Origin: DASTCC01 sp035711465
Lineage (GTDB): Bacteria > Acidobacteriota > Vicinamibacteria > Vicinamibacterales > SCN-69-37
DNA length: 21,108 nt
Direction: 5' to 3'
NCBI GenBank assembly: GCA_035711465.1
Contig: DASTCC010000209.1
Coordinates: 1 to 21,108, forward strand
This document shows positions 1 through 6,600 of the stretch, piece by piece. A program made the translations under genes and the position numbers. The notes beneath the pieces were generated by a model. That model had not been told where the DNA came from. It made no database searches and saw only the letters and a program-made list of their open reading frames with translations. How positions within the stretch are numbered: position 1 is the stretch's first letter; every line of letters begins with the position of its first letter.

Positions 1-149
1 CCGGCCGCGACCAGCGTCGCGATCGCGTCGAGCGTGGCGTCGTAGCGATCGCGCGGCGTCGCGCTACGGTCCTGCCAGACGGTCGCGCCGGCCTCATCGA
101 GCACGACGGCGGCGATCTTGGTGCCGCCGAGATCGATGCCCATCCGCAT
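1..149 (-). CDS. ROK-family kinase/regulator, N-terminal fragment
   Basis: The first 49 residues are present and the rest lies beyond the window edge. The N-terminus reads MRMGIDLGGTKIAAVVLD, the phosphate-1 (ATP-binding) motif DxGGTK of the ROK/glucokinase-type sugar kinase fold. ROK proteins are cytoplasmic sugar kinases (glucokinase, N-acetylhexosamine kinases) or, with an N-terminal HTH, repressors. There is no HTH here, so a kinase is more likely; the substrate cannot be told from this fragment. Two starts are possible, ATG at 149 or ATG at 143. It follows the aspS stop by 7 bases on the same strand, so it is probably the distal gene of the hisS-aspS transcript. No clear ribosome binding site is visible. 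Confidence 0.8.
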   Translation of the reverse strand, partial: MRMGIDLGGTKIAAVVLDEAGATVWQDRSATPRDRYDATLDAIATLVAA

Positions 150-156
150 GGCGCGG

Positions 157-1926
157 CTAACGGGTCTGGAACTGGAGGCGCAGCTCGCGCAGCTGCTTCT
201 CGTCGACGACCGACGGCGCGCCCGACATCAGATCGACGGCCTGCGCGGTCTTCGGGAACGCGATCACCTCGCGGATCGACGACTCGCCGCACATCAGCGC
301 GATGATGCGATCGAGCCCGAACGCGATGCCGCCGTGCGGCGGCGTCCCGTACTCGAGCGCCTCGAGGAAGAATCCGAAGCGCGCCCTGGCGTCCTCGTCG
401 GAGATGCCGAGCAGATTGAATACGTGCCGCTGGACGTCGGCGCGATGGATCCGGATGCTGCCGCCGGCGATTTCCGATCCGTTGAGCGCCAGGTCGTAGG
501 CGCGGGCCCGCACCTTGTCCGGCGCCGATCCGAGCAGCGCGACATCCTGCGGCCGCGGCGACGTGAACGGATGGTGCATCGAATCCCAGCGTTGCTCGTC
601 GGCGTTCCACTCGAAGAGCGGAAACTCCGTCACCCACACGAACTCGAACCGATCCGGCGAGAGCAGGTTCTCCTTCTTCGCCACCTGGAGCCGGAGCGTG
701 CCCAGAGCCTTGGCCACCGTGCCGGCCTCGCCGGCGGCGAGGAGAAGTAAGTCGCCGCTGGCGCCGCCGGCCTGCGCAAACGCGGCCTGGAGCGGCGCTT
801 CCCCCACCGCCTTGAGCGCGGAGCTCTGCAGCGCGCCGTCAACCACCCGGACCCAGACGAGCCCGCTTGCACCCGCCTGCCTCGCCTGTTCGGTGAGCGT
901 GTCGAGATCCTTACGCGAGTATCCGGCCTTGCCCTTGACGACGAAGCCGCGTACGACGCCGCCACCCGCCGCCGCGTCCCGGAACGGCGCGAAGGCCGAG
1001 GCCTTGAAGACCTCGCTGACGTCGGCGATCGGCATGCCCGGGCGCAGGTCGGGCTTGTCCGATCCGTAGACGCGCATCGCCTCGTCGAAGGAGATGCGCG
1101 CAAACGGCGTCGGCACCTCGACGCCGGCGGCTGCGAACATCGCCTCGATCGCGCCTTCGACGATGCCGTAGACCACGTCTTCCGTGGCGAACGAAATCTC
1201 GACGTCGATCTGCGTGAACTCCGGCTGACGGTCGGCGCGGAGATCCTCGTCGCGGAAGCACCGGCAGATCTGCACGTAGCGATCGAGCCCGGCGATCATC
1301 AGGATCTGCTTGAAGATCTGCGGCGACTGCGGCAGCGCGAAGAACTCGCCGTGATGGACGCGGCTCGGCACGAGGTAGTCACGCGCGCCCTCGGGTGTCG
1401 AGCGGGTCAGGATCGGCGTCTCGATCTCGAGGAAGCCCTGGCGGTCGAAATACTTCCGCGCCGCGAGCGCGACTCGATGCCGCAGGATCAGGTTGCGCTG
1501 CAGCGCCGGACGTCGCAAATCGAGATAGCGGTAGCGCAGCCGGGTCTCCTCGGCGACGGCGGTGTCCTCGTTGATGGGAAACGGCGGCGTCCTCGCGTCG
1601 TTGAGGATCTCCAGCGCCTCGGCGACGACTTCGATCTCGCCCGTCTCCAGCCTGGCGTTGATCGTCTCGGCCGATCGCGCGTGGACGACGCCGCGCACCT
1701 GGAGCACGTACTCGCTCCGGACGCGCTGCGCGGCCTCGGCCGCAGCGCTGTCGCCGCGGACGACGATCTGCGTGAGGCCGTGGCGGTCGCGCAGGTCGAT
1801 GAAGACGAGGCCGCCGAGATCGCGGCGACGATGCGCCCAGCCGCAAAGCACGACCGCCTGGCCGACGTGGGCGCGGCGCAGCTCGCCGCACGTGTGTGTC
1901 CGATACGAAGTGTCCGCTGTGCTCAT
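157..1926 (-). CDS. aspS: Aspartyl-tRNA synthetase (bacterial type)
   Basis: 589-residue class II aminoacyl-tRNA synthetase that charges tRNA-Asp in the cytoplasm. Visible parts are the N-terminal OB-fold anticodon-binding domain (about residues 13-115, CGWAHRRRDLGGLVFIDLRDR), the catalytic core with FLEIETPILTRSTPEGARDY and the motif-2 segment CFRDEDLRADRQPEFTQ, a GAD insertion domain of bacterial enzymes, and the motif-3 segment GGIAFGLDRII near the C-terminus. Length matches the bacterial family (about 580-600). Leu37 sits where known discriminating AspRS enzymes have Leu (E. coli Leu30) and non-discriminating ones usually have His, so tRNA-Asp-specific charging is suggested; this is inference from one residue. 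The ATG at 1926 overlaps the hisS stop as ATGA, which fixes the start and implies translational coupling. Confidence 0.97.
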   Translation of the reverse strand: MSTADTSYRTHTCGELRRAHVGQAVVLCGWAHRRRDLGGLVFIDLRDRHGLTQIVVRGDSAAAEAAQRVRSEYVLQVRGVVHARSAETINARLETGEIEVVAEALEILNDARTPPFPINEDTAVAEETRLRYRYLDLRRPALQRNLILRHRVALAARKYFDRQGFLEIETPILTRSTPEGARDYLVPSRVHHGEFFALPQSPQIFKQILMIAGLDRYVQICRCFRDEDLRADRQPEFTQIDVEISFATEDVVYGIVEGAIEAMFAAAGVEVPTPFARISFDEAMRVYGSDKPDLRPGMPIADVSEVFKASAFAPFRDAAAGGGVVRGFVVKGKAGYSRKDLDTLTEQARQAGASGLVWVRVVDGALQSSALKAVGEAPLQAAFAQAGGASGDLLLLAAGEAGTVAKALGTLRLQVAKKENLLSPDRFEFVWVTEFPLFEWNADEQRWDSMHHPFTSPRPQDVALLGSAPDKVRARAYDLALNGSEIAGGSIRIHRADVQRHVFNLLGISDEDARARFGFFLEALEYGTPPHGGIAFGLDRIIALMCGESSIREVIAFPKTAQAVDLMSGAPSVVDEKQLRELRLQFQTR

Positions 1927-3176
1927 GACTCGATGATGACCCGTGCCGCGTCGACGGCGCCCTCCCGCGGCACCGCGCGCTGTTCGCCGTTGCTCATGTC
2001 GCGCAGGGTGACCTCGCCGCGCGCCAGTTCGTCGCCGCCGACGATCAGCGTCACCCGGGCGTGGACGCGATCGGCGCGCTTCATCTGCGCCTTCACGCCG
2101 CGCGCCTCGAACTCCATCATCGCCGGCACGCCGGCGGCGCGCAGCTCCCGGAGCAGCCTGATCGCCTCCGCGCGCCCGTCGTCGCCGATGGCGACCACGA
2201 ACGCGCGCCTGACCCCGCCGGCCGCCGCGCCCTCGGGCAGCGCCAGCACCAGCCGCTCGAGACCGGCGGCGAAGCCGATACCGGTGCGATCCGGGCCGCC
2301 GAGCTGCTTGACCAGGCCGTCGTAGCGGCCGCCGCCGAGCAGCGCATTCTGCGCCCCGAGCGTCTCGCCCAGGATCTCGAACGTCGTCCGCGTGTAGTAA
2401 TCCAGGCCGCGGACCAGCCGGTGCGAGATCCGCCAGGGAATATTCCAGGCCGTCAGATGCTTCTGCACGTCGGCGAAGTGCGTGGCGCATTTCTCGTCGA
2501 GGTAGTCCACCGCGTGCGGCAGGCGATCGATGATCGGCTGATCGGCCGGCACCTTGCAGTCGTAGATGCGCAGCGGATTGGTCTTCGCCCGCCGCTGGCA
2601 GTCCTCGCAGAGCTTCGGCAGATCGTCGCCGAGCGTCTTGAGCAGCGCCTCCTGGAAGCCAGGACGGCAATCCTTGCAGCCGACCGAGTTGATGACGAGA
2701 TCCGCGGCACGGATGCCGAGCGTCGACACCAGCGTCCACGCGAGATCGATCACCTCGGCGTCGACCGCCGGGTCGTTCAGGCCGAACACCTCGACGTCGA
2801 GCTGGTGGAACTGCCGGTAGCGGCCCTTCTGCGGCCGCTCGTAGCGGAACATCGGGCCGATGGAGTAGATCTTGACCGACGGCAGCGCGTGCTCGAGGCT
2901 GTGCTCGACGTAGGCGCGCACCATGCTCGGCGTCGCCTCGGGCCGCAGCGTGATGCGCTCGCCGCCCTTGTCGGTGAAGCTGTACATCTCCTTCTGGACG
3001 ATGTCGGTGGTCTCGCCGGTGCCTTTGGCAAACAGCTCTTCGCGCTCGATCACCGGCGTCCGCACTTCGAGGTAGCCGTAGCGCTCGCAGAGCGCGTGCG
3101 CGGTGCGCTCGACGAACTGCCACTTCTCCACTTCGCCGGGGAGGATGTCGTGAGTGCCTCGGATGGCAGGGATCAT
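1923..3176 (-). CDS. hisS: Histidyl-tRNA synthetase
   Basis: 417-residue class II synthetase that charges tRNA-His. Seen directly: motif 1 near the N-terminus (IRGTHDILPGE, about 5-15), motif 2 (MFRYERPQKGRYRQFHQ, 109-125), the HisA signature LVRGLDYYTRTTFE (254-267), the motif-3 region GGGRYDG with GIGFAAGLERL (281-309), and a C-terminal anticodon-binding alpha/beta domain. The insertion domain carries two CxxC pairs (C167/C170 and C190/C193), the likely zinc-binding variant found in many bacterial HisRS. It is the first gene of the hisS-aspS(-ROK) unit. The ATG at 3176 is preceded by a repeat-rich leader and no strong Shine-Dalgarno sequence, so the promoter is not certain. Confidence 0.97.
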   Translation of the reverse strand: MIPAIRGTHDILPGEVEKWQFVERTAHALCERYGYLEVRTPVIEREELFAKGTGETTDIVQKEMYSFTDKGGERITLRPEATPSMVRAYVEHSLEHALPSVKIYSIGPMFRYERPQKGRYRQFHQLDVEVFGLNDPAVDAEVIDLAWTLVSTLGIRAADLVINSVGCKDCRPGFQEALLKTLGDDLPKLCEDCQRRAKTNPLRIYDCKVPADQPIIDRLPHAVDYLDEKCATHFADVQKHLTAWNIPWRISHRLVRGLDYYTRTTFEILGETLGAQNALLGGGRYDGLVKQLGGPDRTGIGFAAGLERLVLALPEGAAAGGVRRAFVVAIGDDGRAEAIRLLRELRAAGVPAMMEFEARGVKAQMKRADRVHARVTLIVGGDELARGEVTLRDMSNGEQRAVPREGAVDAARVIIES

Positions 3177-3194
3177 GTGAAATGAGACTTGTTG

Positions 3195-3266
3195 GCTCGG
3201 GGCTCGGGACTCGGGGCTCGGGACCCTGGCTCGCTTCGCTTCGCGGCTCGGGACTCGGGGCTCGCG
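3195..3266. repeat. 7-bp tandem repeat array (GCTCGGG/ACTCGGG)
   Basis: Four 7-base units (GCTCGGG, GCTCGGG, ACTCGGG, GCTCGGG) occupy 3195-3222, and three more (GCTCGGG, ACTCGGG, GCTCGCG) occupy 3246-3266. The 23-base spacer contains TCGCT iterations. The array starts 18 bases upstream of the hisS ATG, so it lies in or over the hisS promoter region. It has neither the unit length nor the spacers of a CRISPR. Confidence 0.85.
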
Positions 3267-3276
3267 GTCAGGCGCT

Positions 3277-3309
3277 AAGTTCAGAGTTCCAAGTTTTGAG
3301 TTCTAAGTT
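3277..3309. repeat. 14-bp tandem repeat, AT-rich
   Basis: Two 14-base units, AAGTTCAGAGTTCC (3277-3290) and AAGTTTTGAGTTCT (3291-3304), are followed by a partial third, AAGTT (3305-3309). Units match at 10 of 14 positions. The composition is sharply AT-richer than anything nearby. The repeat lies between the 7-bp array and the hairpin at the end of the gamma-CA gene. Function unknown. Confidence 0.75.
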
Positions 3310-3320
3310 GAAACCATCAG

Positions 3321-3357
3321 CGTCCGCTACCGCATGTAATCCAGGCGGTAGCGGACG
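3321..3357 (-). terminator. Perfect 13-bp inverted repeat at the end of the gamma-CA gene
   Basis: CGTCCGCTACCGC (3321-3333) is exactly complementary to GCGGTAGCGGACG (3345-3357), with an 11-base loop. The hairpin includes the last codons and the TAG stop (3327-3329) of the gamma-carbonic-anhydrase gene. On the minus strand it is followed by CTGATGGTTTCAAC, which is only weakly U-rich. It could therefore be a terminator or a 3'-end stabilising structure. A chance 13-base perfect palindrome within coding sequence is unlikely. Confidence 0.6.
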
Positions 3358-3833
3358 TAATTAGCAGCGTACTCCAGGATCGACGCGACTTCCTCATCGG
3401 TGAGCTGGCGCTTCACTCGGGCCGGGCTGCCCATGACCAGCGAGCGCGGCGGGATGCGCGTGCGTTCGGGGACCAGCGAGCCGGCGGCCACGATCGAGTT
3501 GTCGCCGATCTCGACCCCGTTCAGCAGAATCGCGCCCATGCCGACGAGCACGCGATCGCCGACCGTGCAGCCGTGCACCGTCGCGCTGTGGCCGATGGTC
3601 ACGTCCTCGCCGATGAGCGTGGGATGCGTGTCGTGCATCACGTGGACGCACGTCAGATCCTGGACGTTGGCGCGCGCGCCGACGCGAATGCGATTGACGT
3701 CGCCGCGCATGACGACGTTCATCCAGACGCTGCTCTCCTCGCCGAGGACGACGTCGCCGATGACCTGGGCGCTGACGTCGACGTACGCCGACGCGGGCAC
3801 CTGCGGCGTGATGCCGCGGTACGGCCGGATCAT
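3327..3833 (-). CDS. Gamma-carbonic anhydrase-like left-handed beta-helix protein
   Basis: 168-residue protein of the YrdA/PaaY/CaiE type. It is built of hexapeptide (left-handed beta-helix) turns from about residue 10 to 135, with a short C-terminal helix. Likely zinc ligands are visible: His64 in TCVHVMHD, and His82 and His87 in IGHSATVHGC, matching the three-His arrangement of gamma-class carbonic anhydrases. Members are trimeric and cytoplasmic; some hydrate CO2, others act on thioesters or have no known activity, so the reaction is not settled. The ATG at 3833 overlaps the amidohydrolase stop (ATGA), so the two are translationally coupled. The gene ends inside a perfect 13-bp hairpin. 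Confidence 0.88.
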   Translation of the reverse strand: MIRPYRGITPQVPASAYVDVSAQVIGDVVLGEESSVWMNVVMRGDVNRIRVGARANVQDLTCVHVMHDTHPTLIGEDVTIGHSATVHGCTVGDRVLVGMGAILLNGVEIGDNSIVAAGSLVPERTRIPPRSLVMGSPARVKRQLTDEEVASILEYAANYVRYRLDYMR

Positions 3834-5491
3834 TGCGGCGAGCCGCCGCCGCGCACCGTCGGATACTTGATGCCGAGCTGCTCCAGGAGCGTCTTGTACT
3901 TGCTCGGGTCGAAGTAGTACTTCCGCATCTGTTCGCGGTACTTCGCCATGATCTCCCGGTTCAGATCGATGGCCGGCTGATCCTGCGGACGGATGAGCGG
4001 CTCGTACTTCAGCGTCCGCGTCTGGACGTTGTTGAAGTAGTCCCACGCCGCGGTGATCACCTCCGGCTTGAGGAGGAGATCGACCAGCGTCATCGCCTGG
4101 ACCTTGGCGCCGGCGGTGACGCCCTTGTGCGCGAGCGGCGTCGCCATGGCGATGCCGTTCGCCCAGTTGTGGCCGGGCAGACCCGGGATATTCGACGGAT
4201 ACGAGAGCGTCACCGTCGGCACGTTCCACGAGATGTCGCCGATGTCGTCCGAGCCGCCGCCGGTGTTGGTGGACTGATCGACCGGGCCGCCGAGCGCGCG
4301 GCCGATCGTCGTCGACAGACCGCTCTCGCGGGCGCCGATCTCCTTCTGCACGGCGCGGGCGAAGGTTTGATCCTCCTCGCTCCACTCCGGCATGCCGACC
4401 TTCTGGATATTGGCGGCAGTCACTTCGGCGATGGCGCGGTTGAAATGCCGCGGCCATGCCGATCCGAGCACCTTCGTCGGCAGCAGCTCCGTGTCGGTCA
4501 TCATCGCCGCGCCCTGCGCGATCTTGTCCGCGGTCGCCCAGAGATCCTTGACGCCCTGGAACGTCACCTGCCGCAGGTAGTACCAGACCGACGCCGTTGC
4601 CGGCACGACGTTCGGCTGGTCGCCGCCGTCGACGATGACGTGGTGGGAGCGATGCGAGAGCGGCAGGTGCTCGCGCTTCATGTTCCAGCCGACATTCATG
4701 AGCTCGACGGCGTCGAGCGCGCTGCGGCCGCGCCACGGCGCGCCGGCCGAGTGCGCCGTTTGCCCCTTGAAGCTGTAGAGCACCGAGACCAGCCCGGTGC
4801 CGCCGCCGTCGCCCCACGACACGCCGAGGCTGGTGCCGACGTGCGTGAACAAGGCGACGTCCACGTCCTTGAAGAGCCCGGCGCGGATGAAATAGGCCTT
4901 GGTGCCGATGAGCTCCTCGGCGACGCCCGGCCAGATGCGGATCGTGCCGGGGATCTTCTCGCGCTCCATGATCTTCTTGAGCACGATGGCCGCGGTGATG
5001 TTCACCGCCTGTCCCGAGTTGTGGCCTTCACCGTGTCCCGGCGCCCCCTCGACCAGCGGGTCGTGATACGCGACGCCGGGCTTCTGCGACGACTGCGGAA
5101 TGCCGTCGATGTCCGAGCCGAGCGCGATCACCGGCTTGCCGTTGCCCCAGCTCGCCATGAAGGCGGTCGGAATCCCGGCCACGCCCTCTTCGACCGTGAA
5201 GCCGTGGTCCTTGAGAATCTTGACCAGGTACTTCGAGGTCTCGAACTCCTGGAAGCCCAGCTCGCCGTAGCTGAACACCTGGTCGACCATCTGCTGCGAG
5301 AAGTCCTTGAGCTTCTCGACCTCGGCGGCCGCTTCGGTCTTCAGTTTGGTGATGCGCTCGGTGTCGGCCGGCAGGTTGAGCGGCGGTGGCGGCTGCGCTC
5401 CGGGGCCGGCGCCGCGGCCGCGCTGCGCCAGCGCGGGAACTCCGGTTGCGACGAGCATTCCGACGAGGGCGACAAAGCGAAGGATGCGCAT
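3830..5491 (-). CDS. Secreted M20-family amidohydrolase (AbgB-like)
   Basis: 553-residue metal-dependent amidohydrolase/peptidase of the M20D type, resembling the p-aminobenzoyl-glutamate hydrolase subunit. A signal peptide (MRILRFVALVGMLVATGVPALAQ) and a Pro-rich linker precede the catalytic domain, so it acts in the periplasm or outside. Seen: the GSDIDGIP metal-site segment, GHGEGHN, the catalytic EE pair in GVAEELIGTK, a dimerisation (lid) segment around GQTAHSAG, and the late His in GLPGHNWAN. The Cys of the usual HxCGH motif is Glu155 here. An ATG at 5500 is in frame, but a TATAAT box overlaps it, so 5491 is preferred. Its stop overlaps the gamma-CA start. Substrate unknown; aminoacyl or aromatic amides are plausible. 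Confidence 0.88.
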   Translation of the reverse strand: MRILRFVALVGMLVATGVPALAQRGRGAGPGAQPPPPLNLPADTERITKLKTEAAAEVEKLKDFSQQMVDQVFSYGELGFQEFETSKYLVKILKDHGFTVEEGVAGIPTAFMASWGNGKPVIALGSDIDGIPQSSQKPGVAYHDPLVEGAPGHGEGHNSGQAVNITAAIVLKKIMEREKIPGTIRIWPGVAEELIGTKAYFIRAGLFKDVDVALFTHVGTSLGVSWGDGGGTGLVSVLYSFKGQTAHSAGAPWRGRSALDAVELMNVGWNMKREHLPLSHRSHHVIVDGGDQPNVVPATASVWYYLRQVTFQGVKDLWATADKIAQGAAMMTDTELLPTKVLGSAWPRHFNRAIAEVTAANIQKVGMPEWSEEDQTFARAVQKEIGARESGLSTTIGRALGGPVDQSTNTGGGSDDIGDISWNVPTVTLSYPSNIPGLPGHNWANGIAMATPLAHKGVTAGAKVQAMTLVDLLLKPEVITAAWDYFNNVQTRTLKYEPLIRPQDQPAIDLNREIMAKYREQMRKYYFDPSKYKTLLEQLGIKYPTVRGGGSPQ

Positions 5492-5498
5492 GTGCGGC

Positions 5499-5504
5499 AT
5501 TATA
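5499..5504 (-). promoter_or_regulatory. -10 box of the amidohydrolase gene
   Basis: A perfect TATAAT on the minus strand (5504 to 5499) is followed by 7 bases and then the ATG at 5491. Transcription starting about 7 bases after the box would begin at or next to the start codon, giving a leaderless mRNA. No good -35 is visible; the GGG-rich 7-bp array occupies that place. Confidence 0.6.
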
Positions 5505-5505
5505 C

Positions 5506-5533
5506 GGGTCCCGGGTCTCGGTCCTGGGGTCGG
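5506..5533. repeat. Degenerate 7-bp period array between divergent promoters
   Basis: Four consecutive 7-base units are visible: GGGTCCC, GGGTCTC, GGTCCTG and GGGTCGG. They fill the space between the -10 box of the amidohydrolase (5499-5504) and that of moaA (5548-5553). The unit resembles the GGGACTC phase of the array upstream of hisS. Confidence 0.5.
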
Positions 5534-5547
5534 TGACGAGCACTTGA

Positions 5548-5553
5548 GATAAT
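5548..5553 (+). promoter_or_regulatory. -10 box of moaA
   Basis: GATAAT lies 6 bases before the moaA ATG (5560), with no Shine-Dalgarno sequence between. The spacing predicts a transcript starting at the initiation codon. Confidence 0.5.
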
Positions 5554-5559
5554 GGTCCG

Positions 5560-6585
5560 ATGCGCCTGCTGGACACCCTCGGCCGCCCGCTCGGGAACCT
5601 GCGGCTGTCGGTGACCGATCGCTGCAACCTCCGCTGCCACTACTGCATGCCGGAGGACGAGTACCTCTGGCTGCCGCGCGAGGATTTGCTCACCTTCGAA
5701 GAGATCGCCCGCATCGTCGATCTGATGGGCGAAGTAGGCGTCGATCGGCTCCGCCTGACCGGCGGCGAGCCGCTGCTGCGCCGTAATCTGCCCGAGCTCG
5801 TCGCGCTGCTGGCAGCCCGCCCGTGGCTTCGGGATCTGGCGATGACGACCAACGGCGTGCTGCTGGCCGACGCGGCGGTCGACCTGAAGCGCGCCGGGAT
5901 GCATCGCGTGACCGTCAGCCTCGACACGCTGCAGCCGGAGCGGTTCGCGAAGCTGACGCGGCGCGACGCCCTGCCGCAGGTTCTCGCCGGCATCGACGCC
6001 GCCCGCCGCGCCGGCTTCTCCGCGCTCAAGATCGACGCCGTGATCACGCGCGGCGACAACGACGACGAACTGATCGATCTGATCGAGTACGCGCGCAGCG
6101 TCGACGCGGAGATCCGCTTCATCGAGTACATGGACGTCGGCGGCGCGACGTCGTGGCGGCCCGAGGCCGTCGTCTCCCGTGCGGAGATGCTCGAGCGGCT
6201 GCGCGATCGCTACGGCGCGATCGAATCGCTGCACGATCCGTCGAGCTCGGCGCCGGCCGATCGCTTCCGCCTGCCCGACGGCCTCACCTTCGGGATCATC
6301 TCCTCGACGACCCAGCCGTTCTGCCGCACGTGCGATCGCGCCCGTCTCACGGCTGACGGCGTCCTGCTGCTCTGCCTCTACGCGCAGCACGGCACCGATC
6401 TGCGCCGCCCGCTCCGCGCCGGCGCGTCACACGAGACGATGACCAATCTGATCCGCGCGGTCTGGCAGGGCCGCGCCGATCGCGGCGCCGAGGAGCGTCT
6501 CGGCGTCCGCGAACGCGGCGCCTACATTCCGCTCAGCGTGCTCAAACGCGATGCGCATCTCGAAATGCATACGCGCGGGGGCTAG
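5560..6585 (+). CDS. moaA: GTP 3',8-cyclase (molybdenum cofactor synthesis)
   Basis: 341-residue radical SAM enzyme that, with MoaC, converts GTP to cyclic pyranopterin monophosphate, the first step of molybdenum cofactor synthesis. The N-terminal 4Fe-4S motif is C22-x3-C26-x2-C29 in SVTDRCNLRCHYCMP. The GGE motif (LTGGEPLLR) binds SAM, and the C-terminal cluster motif is C255-x2-C258-x13-C272. The chain ends in the family's conserved Gly-Gly tail (HTRGG), which is needed for activity in known MoaA proteins. Length is typical. No other moa or moe gene is near, so this is an isolated copy. It is divergent from the amidohydrolase with a 68-base gap and converges on the next gene, 15 bases away. 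Confidence 0.96.
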   Translation: MRLLDTLGRPLGNLRLSVTDRCNLRCHYCMPEDEYLWLPREDLLTFEEIARIVDLMGEVGVDRLRLTGGEPLLRRNLPELVALLAARPWLRDLAMTTNGVLLADAAVDLKRAGMHRVTVSLDTLQPERFAKLTRRDALPQVLAGIDAARRAGFSALKIDAVITRGDNDDELIDLIEYARSVDAEIRFIEYMDVGGATSWRPEAVVSRAEMLERLRDRYGAIESLHDPSSSAPADRFRLPDGLTFGIISSTTQPFCRTCDRARLTADGVLLLCLYAQHGTDLRRPLRAGASHETMTNLIRAVWQGRADRGAEERLGVRERGAYIPLSVLKRDAHLEMHTRGG

Positions 6586-6600
6586 GCGACCAGCGCCGTC

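Noticed and set aside
1927..3123. Apparent 400-residue N-terminal extension of AspRS in the aspS frame
   Set aside because: It is Arg/Ala/Gly-rich, unlike protein, and lies wholly over hisS in another frame on the same strand. The ATG at 1926 matches the AspRS N-terminus.
3195..3309. Possible CRISPR array
   Set aside because: Units are 7 and 14 bases, in direct tandem without unique spacers of regular length, and no cas genes are present.
3833..5536. Long open frame (567 codons) antisense to the amidohydrolase
   Set aside because: A shadow of GC-rich codon bias: Arg/Asp/Leu-rich, no motifs, while the opposite strand gives a complete enzyme with signal peptide.
5560..6585. Molybdenum cofactor gene cluster
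   Set aside because: Only moaA is present; neighbours have no link to the pathway.
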